The notes: generated by a model not told the origin, from the letters alone. A DNA stretch of 26,628 nucleotides from Acholeplasmataceae bacterium (GCA_012841765.1 DUUA01000169.1:1-26628); one strand, 5' to 3'. Positions 8,531 to 17,395 are shown, numbered from the stretch's first letter. Numbers and translations are program-made.

Positions 8531-9730
8531 ATGAAAAAAACTTTTAATGTGCTTTTGATGTTAATGTTAGTATTTATTCTTTCTGGTTGTATTAATAATG
8601 ATGAAAAGAATTCATATATATATACTTTTAATTTAGGAAATGCTTTTGAAACTGTTAGTAAAGTCCAATTAGTATCTAAAACTAAAGTTGAAGAGGAAAG
8701 AAGAATAGAACTATATGATGATATGGTTTTAATTCTTGATGATTTAGATAAAAAATTTAATGTAGTAAAAAGAAATGATAACTATATTACTGAGTTAATG
8801 AAAATAAATAACAATTCTGGTATTGAACCTGTAAAAGTAAGTGATGAGGTAATATATGTAATTGAAGAATCTTTAAAGGTTGCTACTATGTCTAAAGTAG
8901 ATGGTATTGCTTTGTTTGATCCAACTATTGCTCCTGTCTGGGAAATATGGGATTTTCCTAATTTAATTTTTTCTGTTTCTCAAGGCGCAGTTCCAAAAGA
9001 ATATTTACCAACAAGTACAGAGATTAATGAATTATTACCATTAGTTAATTATAATAATGTGATTTTGGATAAAGAAAATAAGACTGTTTTTTTAAAAGAA
9101 AAGAATATGGCTTTGGATTTAGGAGCTGTTGTAAAAGGATATGCAGCAGATGTTATTGAAGAATTTTTATTGGAAGAAGGTTTTGAAAAAGCAGTTATAG
9201 ATATTGGGGCCAATATTTTGCTTATGGGTAGCTATATAGATGAAAAAGGAAAAGATGCGCCATGGAATGTTTCCATTAGAACACCTTTGAAAGATTTAAA
9301 TGCGATGGTTCCTACAAATAATGATGTTTTAACAATTGGCTCTTTGAAGGTAATTAATAAAACAGTCGTTACTAGTGGAATTTATGAAAAATATATTCGC
9401 AGTGAAGATGGAATTGATTACCATCACATACTAGATCCAAGAACTGGATATTCACTAGATAATAATGTTGTTTCAGTTTCTGTTATTACTGATCTTTCAA
9501 TTATGGGTGATGCTTGTAGTACAGCTTTGTTTGCTTTAGGACTAGATAAAGGGATGGAATTTGTCAATGGGAATGATGATATAGAATGTATTTTTGTAGT
9601 AAGTAAAAAAAATGCAGAAAATAAAACAGAGTATTTAGTGTATGTGTCAAATGGATTAGTAGAATCGTTTGATTTTAATGAAGCTACAGAAAGGCTTCGA
9701 TTTAAATATATGGGAATATTGGAGGACTAA
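8531..9730 (+). CDS. apbE: ApbE-family FAD:protein FMN transferase, lipoprotein
   Basis: A 399-residue predicted lipoprotein with signal MKKTFNVLLMLMLVFILSGC and the lipid-anchored Cys at residue 20. ApbE enzymes use FAD to attach FMN covalently to a Thr/Ser of target proteins outside the membrane. Visible family motifs: AVVKGYAAD (about 199-207), HHILDPRTG (298-306) and DACSTALF, with Asp327 and Thr331 in the Mg/FAD-binding positions. An in-frame ATG at 8519 would make the GGAGGAG site part of the gene and spoil the signal peptide, so 8531 is the start. The stop codon directly abuts the sufC start, so the gene leads the SUF operon. Older genetic work in Salmonella linked apbE to Fe-S metabolism, but no flavinylated target (Rnf, Nqr or FMN-binding protein) is visible here. 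Confidence 0.9.
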   Translation: MKKTFNVLLMLMLVFILSGCINNDEKNSYIYTFNLGNAFETVSKVQLVSKTKVEEERRIELYDDMVLILDDLDKKFNVVKRNDNYITELMKINNNSGIEPVKVSDEVIYVIEESLKVATMSKVDGIALFDPTIAPVWEIWDFPNLIFSVSQGAVPKEYLPTSTEINELLPLVNYNNVILDKENKTVFLKEKNMALDLGAVVKGYAADVIEEFLLEEGFEKAVIDIGANILLMGSYIDEKGKDAPWNVSIRTPLKDLNAMVPTNNDVLTIGSLKVINKTVVTSGIYEKYIRSEDGIDYHHILDPRTGYSLDNNVVSVSVITDLSIMGDACSTALFALGLDKGMEFVNGNDDIECIFVVSKKNAENKTEYLVYVSNGLVESFDFNEATERLRFKYMGILED

Positions 9731-10573
9731 ATGTCAAGAATATTAAAAATAGAAAATTTACATGTAAATGTTGATGGTAAGGAAATTTTAAAAGGTATTA
9801 ATTTGGAGATTAAAACTGGAGAATTCCATGCTATTATGGGCCCAAATGGCTCAGGGAAATCAACTTTAGCTGGAACTATAATGGGACATTATAAATATGA
9901 AGTAACTAAAGGGAAAATTCTACTGGATGATAAGAATGTTTTAGAAATGAGCGTTGATGAAAGAAGTAGGAATGGATTGTTTTTAGCAATGCAATATCCA
10001 AATGAAGTAAATGGAATTACAAATTCTGAATTTATTAAGACTGCAATGCAAGCAAGACTTCCAGAAGGAAAACATGTTTCATTATATAAATTTATTACTG
10101 AGTTAGAGTCATCAGTAAAAGATTTAAAAATGAATAGTGATTTACCACACAGATATTTAAACGAAGGTTTTTCTGGTGGAGAACGTAAACGTAATGAAAT
10201 ATTACAATTAAAGATGTTGAAACCAAGTTTTGCTATTTTAGATGAAATTGATTCAGGACTTGATGTTGATGCTTTGAAAATTGTTGGTGAAAATGTTAGT
10301 AGTTTAAAAAGCTCTAATTTTGGGGGTTTAATTATAACTCATTATGAAAGATTACTTGATTATATAAAATGTGATTATGTTCATGTCATTGTTGATGGTA
10401 AAATAATAAAAACTGGCGGACAAGAGTTAATTGAAAAAATTGATAGCGAGGGTTATGATTGGGTAAAAACAGAATTAGGAATATTTGAAGATGAAAAGAA
10501 AAGAAAAGCCCGAGTAGTGCTTGGTACATGTGCTGTTAAGGATGCTATTACTAAAGAGGCAAAAGGTAAATAA
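9731..10573 (+). CDS. sufC: SufC, Fe-S cluster assembly ATPase
   Basis: The cytoplasmic ABC-type ATPase of the SufBCD scaffold, whose ATP hydrolysis drives the shape change needed for Fe-S cluster assembly. Walker A is GPNGSGKST (37-45), the signature SGGERKR starts at 148, Walker B is FAILDE (167-172), and the switch His is 204 (ITHYERLLDYI). The protein is 280 residues, while the family usually ends near 250. About 30 residues follow the normal GYDW...ELG ending, are rich in Lys/Arg and include VVLGTCAVKDA (residues 262-272). GGAGG at 9721-9725 precedes the start, which immediately follows the apbE stop. The sufD start lies 2 nt after the stop. Confidence 0.96.
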   Translation: MSRILKIENLHVNVDGKEILKGINLEIKTGEFHAIMGPNGSGKSTLAGTIMGHYKYEVTKGKILLDDKNVLEMSVDERSRNGLFLAMQYPNEVNGITNSEFIKTAMQARLPEGKHVSLYKFITELESSVKDLKMNSDLPHRYLNEGFSGGERKRNEILQLKMLKPSFAILDEIDSGLDVDALKIVGENVSSLKSSNFGGLIITHYERLLDYIKCDYVHVIVDGKIIKTGGQELIEKIDSEGYDWVKTELGIFEDEKKRKARVVLGTCAVKDAITKEAKGK

Positions 10574-10575
10574 TT

Positions 10576-11445
10576 ATGGATATAATTGACTTTATTCAAA
10601 AAGATGATTTTTATGTTATTTTTGATAATGGAGTTGTTAAAGAGAGTAATTTTGCAAATAATAATGATTTTATCATTAGCAAAAATGGTAGTTATAAAAT
10701 AATTTATACTAATGCATTAAGTAAACAAAACCTAAATGTTAAAGTTAATGAAAATATTAATGCAGATATTACAGAAATATATTGTAATAATAGTGTTAAT
10801 TGCTTATACGATTCTAAAATTGAATTGCTTAATAATGCTGTTGTTAATTTTTTAACGATGAGATTTGTAAATAGTAAAATTAACTATAATGTTAAAGTTA
10901 TTTTAAACAAGAAATCTATTTTTAATCAAATTAATGTTTGTAAAATAAACGGAGAGGCAACAGGCAACTCTATTGCTGAATTAAATTCTATTTTTAGCAA
11001 AGTAGATATCAAAAATATTATTGTTAATGAATCTTCAAAAAAACAAAAACATAATTTTAGTATTAAACATAATAGTATGGATACTGAATCGCATTTAGTT
11101 AACTATGCAGTTTGTGATAAAAAATCAACTTTGCTTGTTGATAATGAAGGATTTGTTGTTGAAAATGCTGAAAGAAGTAATATGAATCAAATTACAAAAG
11201 GAATTATTCTTGATTTGGAATCTGAGATTTCTGCAAATCCTGTTTTAAAGATAGATAATTATAATGTTATAGCTAATCATGGGGCTTCTATTGGGGCAAT
11301 TGGCGATGATGAATTATTTTATTTAATGAGTCGGGGTTTAACAAAAGAAGATTCTGAACGGCTTATTTTAAGTGGTTATTATGCTTTTGTTATTAATGAA
11401 GTAAAAGAGGAAAAAATAAAGGATTATATTTTAAATAATCTATGA
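10576..11445 (+). CDS. sufD: SufD-like Fe-S assembly scaffold subunit, shortened
   Basis: It occupies the SufD slot between sufC and sufS and carries the SufB/SufD C-terminal signature: NAERSNMNQITKGIIL, NHGASIG with His235, and [20 protein letters not shown]. In the SufBC2D complex SufD pairs with SufB through their beta-helices and binds one SufC. At 289 residues it is much shorter than the roughly 420-440 residues of E. coli or B. subtilis SufD. The shortage is at the N-terminal helical region and in the beta-helix core, while the C-terminus is complete. The frame is intact and both ends abut neighbours, so it looks like a naturally compact protein, not a pseudogene. Sequence is Asn/Lys/Ile-rich. 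Its TGA stop overlaps a start-like ATG at 11442. Confidence 0.87.
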   Translation: MDIIDFIQKDDFYVIFDNGVVKESNFANNNDFIISKNGSYKIIYTNALSKQNLNVKVNENINADITEIYCNNSVNCLYDSKIELLNNAVVNFLTMRFVNSKINYNVKVILNKKSIFNQINVCKINGEATGNSIAELNSIFSKVDIKNIIVNESSKKQKHNFSIKHNSMDTESHLVNYAVCDKKSTLLVDNEGFVVENAERSNMNQITKGIILDLESEISANPVLKIDNYNVIANHGASIGAIGDDELFYLMSRGLTKEDSERLILSGYYAFVINEVKEEKIKDYILNNL

Positions 11446-11456
11446 AAGGAGTAGCT

Positions 11457-12683
11457 ATGTTAGATGTAAAAAAAATTAGAAGTGATTTTCCTATTTATGA
11501 TAAATATCCAAATCTAGTTTATTTAGATTCTGGGGCTACCTCTTTAACGCCAAAAGTTGTTTTGGATAAAATGAATGAATATTATATAGAATATGGCGTA
11601 AATATTCATAGAGGTGTATATGGGTTATCATATAAAGCTACAAGCGAATATGAAAATTCAAGAAAAGAAGTTGCTAAATTTATTAATTCAAGATTTGAAG
11701 AAGTTGTATTTACTAAAAATACTACAGAATCACTTAATTATCTCGCTTTAACTATAAGCAAAAAGTTTTTAAAAGCAAATGATGAAGTTATAACTTCCGA
11801 ACTTGAACATCATTCTTCTGTATTACCTTGGCAAAATTTAGCTAAAGAAAAGAAACTTAAATTAAAATACATTCCTCTTAATGAAGAGGGAAGAATAACT
11901 TTTGAAAATTTTGAAAAAACTATTTCTAAAAATACAAAAGTAGTTTGTTTAAACTATATTTCAAATGTTATGGGTTATGTAACTCCATTAAAAGAAATTA
12001 TTAAAAAAGCTCATGATGTTGGGGCTATAGTTATTGTTGATGCAGCTCAAGCAGCACCACATATAAAAATTGATGTTAAAGAATTAAATTGTGATTTTTT
12101 AGCTTTTTCTGCTCATAAGATGCTAGGCCCTACAGGGTTGGGAGTGTTATATGGGAAAAAAGAAGTGATGAAAACTTTAGATCCACTTTTTTATGGTGGA
12201 GACATGATTGATGAAGTGGATAAATTTTCTTCAACTTATAAAGAATTACCATATCGTTTAGAATCAGGGACGCCTGCTATTGCTGAGATTATTGGCTTTT
12301 CGGAAGCTATAAAATATTTAGAAGAAATTGGCTTTGATAATATTAAGAAACATGTTAATGGTTTAAATACTTATGCTATTAAAAAAATGAAAGAAATAAA
12401 GGAAGTTATTATATATAATGAAACTGCAGATATGGGCATTATTTCTTTTAATGTAAAAGGAGTACATCCTCATGATGCCGCAACAGTTTTTGATCAATAT
12501 GGGGTCAATTTGAGAGCAGGACATCATTGTGCTCAATTGATAATAAAATGGCTAAAATGTGTTGGTACTTTAAGAGCTACTTTTTATATCTATAATGATT
12601 ATAAAGATGTAGATACCTTCATTGATGCTTTAAAAAATGCCGTTAGTTTTTTTAAAAAATTTGAAGGTGATAACAATGAATAG
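11457..12683 (+). CDS. sufS: SufS group II cysteine desulfurase
   Basis: A PLP enzyme that takes sulfur from cysteine, leaving alanine, as a persulfide for Fe-S assembly. At 408 residues it has the family length. The PLP lysine is Lys221 in SAHKMLGPTGLGVLYG. The persulfide cysteine is Cys358 in RAGHHCAQ, in the short-loop form typical of SufS. Other signatures: YLDSGATSLTP near the N-terminus, GVNIHRGVYGLS, and LEHHSSVLPW. The ATG at 11442 overlaps the sufD stop, but its following bases AAAGGAG (11445-11451) form the ribosome site, so the start is placed at 11457. It overlaps the sufU start by 8 nt, consistent with SufS handing sulfur to SufU as in Bacillus. Confidence 0.96.
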   Translation: MLDVKKIRSDFPIYDKYPNLVYLDSGATSLTPKVVLDKMNEYYIEYGVNIHRGVYGLSYKATSEYENSRKEVAKFINSRFEEVVFTKNTTESLNYLALTISKKFLKANDEVITSELEHHSSVLPWQNLAKEKKLKLKYIPLNEEGRITFENFEKTISKNTKVVCLNYISNVMGYVTPLKEIIKKAHDVGAIVIVDAAQAAPHIKIDVKELNCDFLAFSAHKMLGPTGLGVLYGKKEVMKTLDPLFYGGDMIDEVDKFSSTYKELPYRLESGTPAIAEIIGFSEAIKYLEEIGFDNIKKHVNGLNTYAIKKMKEIKEVIIYNETADMGIISFNVKGVHPHDAATVFDQYGVNLRAGHHCAQLIIKWLKCVGTLRATFYIYNDYKDVDTFIDALKNAVSFFKKFEGDNNE

Positions 12684-13107
12684 CGATTTAAATAGTTTAT
12701 ATAGAACAATTATTATGGATCATTATAAAAACCCTAGACATAAAGGCCTAAAAGGATATCCGCATGTACATATCAAGAATCCATCTTGTGGAGATGATAT
12801 TACAGTAGAAGCTAAAGTTGTCGATGGAATTGTTGAAGATATTAATCACATTGGAACAGGTTGTTCTATTTGTTGTTCTTCAGCATCTATTTTATCAGAA
12901 CTACTTTCAGGTAAAAATGTTGAAGAAGCTAATGAAATAATTAATTTATTTTATGATCTTGTTCAGGGTAAAGAAATTAAAGATATAGATAAATTAGAGG
13001 AAGCATTAGTTTTTCAGGGAGTTTCGAAATTTCCAGCAAGAATTAAATGTGCCACAATTCCATGGAAAGCCTTGGAAAGAGTTTTAAGTGGTGATTTTGA
13101 TGAGTAA
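12676..13107 (+). CDS. sufU: SufU, zinc-dependent sulfurtransferase partner of SufS
   Basis: A 143-residue IscU-like protein. In Bacillus, SufU binds zinc and accepts sulfur from SufS. The zinc/sulfur ligands are all present: Cys38 and Asp40 in NPSCGDD, Cys63 in GTGCSI, and Cys125 in [12 protein letters not shown]. Two further cysteines (66 and 67) make GCSICCSS, where a Ser/Ala-rich stretch is usual. The start ATG at 12676 follows GAAGGTGA (12663-12670). An upstream in-frame ATG at 12637 lies inside sufS with no ribosome site and is rejected. It overlaps sufS by 8 nt and sufB by 8 nt, so sufS-sufU-sufB are translationally coupled. Confidence 0.95.
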   Translation: MNSDLNSLYRTIIMDHYKNPRHKGLKGYPHVHIKNPSCGDDITVEAKVVDGIVEDINHIGTGCSICCSSASILSELLSGKNVEEANEIINLFYDLVQGKEIKDIDKLEEALVFQGVSKFPARIKCATIPWKALERVLSGDFDE

Positions 13108-14515
13108 ACAAAAAGATAAAAAAGATGTTGGAAAAATTGTTGGTGATTATAAGTTTGGGTTTTCAACAGATTCTAAAGAAGTTTTTAAAACTGATAAGGG
13201 ATTAAATAAAGAAGTAGTAAATATTATTTCAAAGAAGAAAGAAGAACCAGAATGGATGAGGAAATTTAGACAAAAAGCATATGATGAATTTGTTATTCAT
13301 CCCATGCCAGAGTTTGGACCAGATTTATCATTTATTAATTTTCAAGATTACACTTATTATATTAAATCAAGTGGTCAAGTAACTAAAACTTGGGATGATG
13401 TACCAGATTCAATTAAAGAAACATTCGAAAAAATAGGAATTCCTGAAGCTGAAAAAGCATATTTAGCTGGTGTAACAACTCAGTTTGAATCAGAAGCAGT
13501 TTATCACAGCAATTTAAAAGAATTAGACGATTTGGGTGTATTATTTACTGATATGGATTCAGCATTGAAAAAGTATCCAGAAATTATAAAAGAATATATG
13601 GGAACTGTTGTTCCTTTTGATGATAATAAGTTTTCTGCATTAAACTCAGCTGTTTGGAGTGGAGGTTCATTTATCTATGTTCCAAAAGGTGTTAAGGTAG
13701 AAAAACCATTGCAATCATATTTTAGAATTAATAGTGAAAGAATGGGCCAATTTGAAAGAACATTAATTATTGTTGATGAAGAAGCATCTGTAAATTATGT
13801 TGAAGGATGCACTGCGCCAATTTATTCATATGATTCACTGCATGCTGCAGTTGTTGAAATAATTATTAAAAAAGGTGGTTATTGCCGTTATTCAACTGTT
13901 CAAAATTGGTCAAACAATATTGTTAATTTAGTTACTAAAAGGGCTATTGTTGAAGAAAACGGACATATGGAATGGATTGATGGTAATATTGGCTCTGGTC
14001 TTAATATGAAATATCCAGCTTGTATTTTAGCAGGCAATGGAGCTAAAGGAACTTGTATTTCAATAGCTTTTGCAGGTAAAGGGCAATATCAAGATGCTGG
14101 TGCAAAAATGATACATTTAGCTCCAAATACGACAAGTACCATTATTAGTAAATCTATTTGTCGTGGTGGTGGTCAAGTTAATTATCGGGGTACTGTTAAA
14201 CATGGGAAAACTGCATACAATTCTAGAAGCTTTGTTGAATGTGACACTATAATTTTAGATAATATATCTAAAAGTGATACAATACCATTTAATTTTGTAC
14301 AAAATAATAAATCACGAATTGAACATGAAGCATCAGTTTCAAAAATAAGTGAAGATCAACTGTTTTATTTAATGAGCCGAGGATTAACAAAAGAACAAGC
14401 TACAGAAATGATTGTTATGGGCTTTATTGAACCTTTTGCAAAAGAATTGCCAATGGAATATGCAGTTGAATTAAATCAATTAATAAAATTAGAAATGGAA
14501 GGATCAATCGGGTAG
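13100..14515 (+). CDS. sufB: SufB, Fe-S cluster scaffold subunit
   Basis: The main scaffold of the SufBCD complex, 471 residues, full family length. Visible signatures: [34 protein letters not shown], and [16 protein letters not shown]. Cys381 in SFVECDT aligns with the catalytic cysteine of E. coli SufB (Cys405), and Glu410 in [10 protein letters not shown] aligns with Glu434. The C-terminus has [16 protein letters not shown], also shared with the SufD here. The ATG at 13100 is chosen, since GTG codons at 13088 and 13091 lie in the ribosome-site region. It overlaps sufU by 8 nt. The AGGAGG of the next gene begins within its stop codon, so transcription clearly continues downstream. Confidence 0.97.
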   Translation: MSKQKDKKDVGKIVGDYKFGFSTDSKEVFKTDKGLNKEVVNIISKKKEEPEWMRKFRQKAYDEFVIHPMPEFGPDLSFINFQDYTYYIKSSGQVTKTWDDVPDSIKETFEKIGIPEAEKAYLAGVTTQFESEAVYHSNLKELDDLGVLFTDMDSALKKYPEIIKEYMGTVVPFDDNKFSALNSAVWSGGSFIYVPKGVKVEKPLQSYFRINSERMGQFERTLIIVDEEASVNYVEGCTAPIYSYDSLHAAVVEIIIKKGGYCRYSTVQNWSNNIVNLVTKRAIVEENGHMEWIDGNIGSGLNMKYPACILAGNGAKGTCISIAFAGKGQYQDAGAKMIHLAPNTTSTIISKSICRGGGQVNYRGTVKHGKTAYNSRSFVECDTIILDNISKSDTIPFNFVQNNKSRIEHEASVSKISEDQLFYLMSRGLTKEQATEMIVMGFIEPFAKELPMEYAVELNQLIKLEMEGSIG

Positions 14516-14523
14516 GAGGACAA

Positions 14524-17286
14524 ATGAAAAAAATATTACTAGCATTTATTTTACTTGCAGGGCTTTTTTTAACAGCTTGCAATGGAAAAATTGAGGGTGA
14601 GATTACAGTAAATATCTATAATGAATCAAATTTAATAACAAAGGAAATTGAATTTGAAAAAAATAGTAATTTACTAAAAGTATTAGAAAAAACTAAAGAA
14701 ATCGCTATAGTTTTTGAAGAGGAAGAAATTCTATCAGTTAATGGAATTATAGCTAAAGATGGTTATAAATGGACAGTTTATCTTAATGATGAAATAATAA
14801 CTGATTTAGAAAATAAAGTTTTAAAAAATAGCGATGTTGTTAATTTAAAACAAGAAAAAATTGCAACTATCACTGTTAATGTTTATCAAAAAGGGCAAGA
14901 TGATGCTATTTTTAAAGTGGACTTAAATAATCAATCATTTTTAAATGATGTTTTAACTTCTTTTGCTGGTTTGAAATTTATTCAAGAAAACAATATAATT
15001 GTTTCTGTTTTAGGAATTAATTTAACAGATGATAAATATTGGGAAATAAAGAAAAATGAGACTATTATTACTGATATTGAATCAATAACTGTTGTTGACG
15101 GTGATGTGGTTAAGATCTCAGCTTTAGAAAAAGAATATTTCAATGTAATTGTTTATGATATTAATAATGTTGAATTTACTAAAAAATTATATATAAATGA
15201 TACTGATAGTGTTATTGATTTATTGAAAAATGATACTGATATTAAATTGATATATAATAATGGAGTTATTGAAAAAATAAAAGATATAACTATTGAAAAT
15301 GATTATAAATGGGTAATATATTTAAATGAAGTAATAGTTGACACACTTGATAACATTAGTATTAAAAAAGATGATGTTATAGAATTTAAAGTTGAAGAAA
15401 TTATTGTTATTAATGTAGAAGTATTTAATGAGATTGAGATGATTTATGAAAAAAGTTTGGTATTATCAAATGATTTAAATTTACTTAATGCTTTAATAAA
15501 TGATAAAAATTTAGAATTTAATTACAAAGATGGTGTAATTAAGTATGTGAGAAGTATTTTCCCTAAACAGAATTATAAATGGGAAGTTTTGAGTGATGGT
15601 TTGATTATTGAAGATTTAGAAAATTATACAGTTACTGCCAATGAAGAAATAATCATCCGTTTAGCATATGTTCCGATAATTGTTAATTTTGAAGTTTCTT
15701 TTGGTGAAACTGAATTTCGTGTAGGCAACATAGTTTCATATCAAATTACTATACTATCAGGGCCTAATTTGGGAGCTAAAGTTACTTCAACAAATTCTAA
15801 TGTTTTACAAGTTGACGGTTTATATTTACAAGCTTTAGCTAAAGGCGAAGCTACTATTGTAATTGAAATAGGCGATTCTAAACAGTATTTTGATATTACA
15901 GTTAATTATAAACGATATGAAGATATGACAGATGATGAATTTCTTTCACTTACTCCAGAGGAACAAGATGAAGTATGGGAAGAACATTTACAATATCAAA
16001 TTGAACTTAGACATTTAGAAGTACTTAGAATTGAGGAATTTGCTAATAATTTACCTAATGAAGCAGAAGAGGATTTAGATTTGATATTAGGTACTTCAGT
16101 TAAAAGCGTTTGGGTTAACTGGGAATCAAATTATCCAGGAATTATTACGTCCACTGGAAAAGTAAACAAAAGAACAAGTGATACTGTTGTTACTTTAGTT
16201 TTAACAGTTTGGTCATCAGAAGAGAGTGTAACTGTAAGTAGAGAAATAATAGTAAAGGGGTTTAATATGGCACCATTACCAGAAAATAATTTAACATTTG
16301 CATATTTGCCACCTTATAATTTCAATGGATTTAAAGAAGATGATATAAAGAAAATTGATGTTATTAATTTTGCTGCAGGAACAATTAGTGCAAGTCATAA
16401 ATTAATTATTACTGGACAAAATGTATTTTTTGAATTATTGAAATTAAGAGAAAGAGGCATAAGAGTAGTTGTTTGTGTTCAAGGAGGGTCTTGGTTTAAT
16501 ACAACTGTATTTGAAGAGATGGCTCTTGATAGCGTTACAAGAGCAACATTTGTTCAATCTGTAGTTGATGCTATTGAACTTTATGGTTTTGATGGCATTG
16601 ATTTAGATTGGGAAATTCCAGCTCCAAATCATGCACCATATTTTACATTGTTAGTTAAAGACTTAAGAACAGCATTTGATGCAGTTAACCCAGATTTAAT
16701 TATTTCTGCAGCTGTTCCAAATTCAAATTTAACTTCAAATTTTGAATATAATAAAATAGGGCCATATATGGACTATTTACACTTGATGAATTATGATCTT
16801 GGTTGGAAAGAAAGAACAAGTCATAATAGTGTATTATATTCAGGAAGCAATAATACTTATTTAGATTTATCTGTTGATAAAACAGTTAGGGAATTTGCAA
16901 GTTTAGGATTTCCTAAAGAAAAAATGATTGTTGGTTCTGCCTTTTATGGTAAAATTTATAGAAATGTCTTTACTACTGGAAGTGGATTAGGTGTTAGTGT
17001 TACTGGTGCTGATAATCAAGGGAAAACAATTAATTATCACACTATTAGGGACGAATATTTAAAGATAAATCCACAATATATAAGAAGAGATGAAATAGCT
17101 CATGCTAATTATTATTATGATAATATTAATGGAATTTTTATTACTTATGATTCTGTTAATGCAATGGTTGAAAAAACACAGTATGCTATGAATAATGGAC
17201 TTGGTGGAATAATGTTTTGGGATTATAATCAAGATCAAACAGGAGATTTATTGCAAGCTATTTACCAAACATATCCAACTAAATAA
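14524..17286 (+). CDS. Multidomain lipoprotein with GH18 (chitinase-like) glycosidase domain
   Basis: A 920-residue predicted lipoprotein: signal ending LTAC with Cys19 lipidated, so surface-anchored. Residues about 25-382 contain four repeats of about 90 residues, each with a YKW or YWE motif (at 81, 172, 261 and 351) followed by a short 'D-D-V' ending. They resemble DUF4430/transcobalamin-like beta domains. An Ig-like Big_2-type domain follows (about 385-465), then an acidic helical linker (about 466-510), a second Ig-like region (about 511-583) and a C-terminal GH18 barrel (about 590-920). The catalytic motif DGIDLDWE (690-697) is complete, with Glu697 as proton donor. VQGGSW fits the SxGG strand. 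GH18 enzymes cleave beta-1,4-linked GlcNAc polymers, but some act on peptidoglycan or glycans and the substrate here is unknown. AGGAGG (14514-14519) overlaps the sufB stop, so it is the last gene of the suf operon. Confidence 0.9.
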   Translation: MKKILLAFILLAGLFLTACNGKIEGEITVNIYNESNLITKEIEFEKNSNLLKVLEKTKEIAIVFEEEEILSVNGIIAKDGYKWTVYLNDEIITDLENKVLKNSDVVNLKQEKIATITVNVYQKGQDDAIFKVDLNNQSFLNDVLTSFAGLKFIQENNIIVSVLGINLTDDKYWEIKKNETIITDIESITVVDGDVVKISALEKEYFNVIVYDINNVEFTKKLYINDTDSVIDLLKNDTDIKLIYNNGVIEKIKDITIENDYKWVIYLNEVIVDTLDNISIKKDDVIEFKVEEIIVINVEVFNEIEMIYEKSLVLSNDLNLLNALINDKNLEFNYKDGVIKYVRSIFPKQNYKWEVLSDGLIIEDLENYTVTANEEIIIRLAYVPIIVNFEVSFGETEFRVGNIVSYQITILSGPNLGAKVTSTNSNVLQVDGLYLQALAKGEATIVIEIGDSKQYFDITVNYKRYEDMTDDEFLSLTPEEQDEVWEEHLQYQIELRHLEVLRIEEFANNLPNEAEEDLDLILGTSVKSVWVNWESNYPGIITSTGKVNKRTSDTVVTLVLTVWSSEESVTVSREIIVKGFNMAPLPENNLTFAYLPPYNFNGFKEDDIKKIDVINFAAGTISASHKLIITGQNVFFELLKLRERGIRVVVCVQGGSWFNTTVFEEMALDSVTRATFVQSVVDAIELYGFDGIDLDWEIPAPNHAPYFTLLVKDLRTAFDAVNPDLIISAAVPNSNLTSNFEYNKIGPYMDYLHLMNYDLGWKERTSHNSVLYSGSNNTYLDLSVDKTVREFASLGFPKEKMIVGSAFYGKIYRNVFTTGSGLGVSVTGADNQGKTINYHTIRDEYLKINPQYIRRDEIAHANYYYDNINGIFITYDSVNAMVEKTQYAMNNGLGGIMFWDYNQDQTGDLLQAIYQTYPTK

Positions 17287-17293
17287 ATAAGAA

Positions 17294-17323
17294 AAGGAAA
17301 TTAGTTTAACTAATTTCTTTTTT
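17294..17323 (+). terminator. Rho-independent terminator after the suf/GH18 operon
   Basis: Stem GAAATTAG/CTAATTTC (17297-17304 and 17310-17317) with loop TTTAA. The stem is extended by A-T and G-T pairs on the outside and followed by six Ts. It lies 7 nt after the GH18 stop codon. Confidence 0.88.
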
Positions 17324-17335
17324 AATTCTTTAATC

Positions 17336-17364
17336 TTGAAGAAGGAATATAAAAATGTTAAAAT
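17336..17364 (+). promoter_or_regulatory. Promoter of the glycine cleavage operon
   Basis: A -35 TTGAAG (17336-17341), a 17-nt spacer and a -10 TAAAAT (17359-17364) with an upstream TG (17356-17357). Only about 25 nt separate the likely transcription start from the gcvT start codon, so there is no space for a glycine riboswitch, which commonly controls gcv operons in Bacillota. Confidence 0.7.
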
Positions 17365-17395
17365 ACAATTAGATAAACAGTAAATAGGAGGTATT

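Noticed and set aside
10576..11445. sufD as a pseudogene
   Set aside because: The frame is intact, the conserved C-terminus is complete and the gene is tightly spaced with its neighbours, so a compact functional protein is more likely.
11442..11456. ATG overlapping the sufD stop as the sufS start
   Set aside because: The bases just after it form the AAAGGAG ribosome site for ATG 11457, which gives a normal SufS N-terminus.
17324..17395. Glycine riboswitch upstream of gcvT
   Set aside because: The interval between the preceding terminator and gcvT is about 70 nt and holds a promoter; no aptamer-like structure was found.
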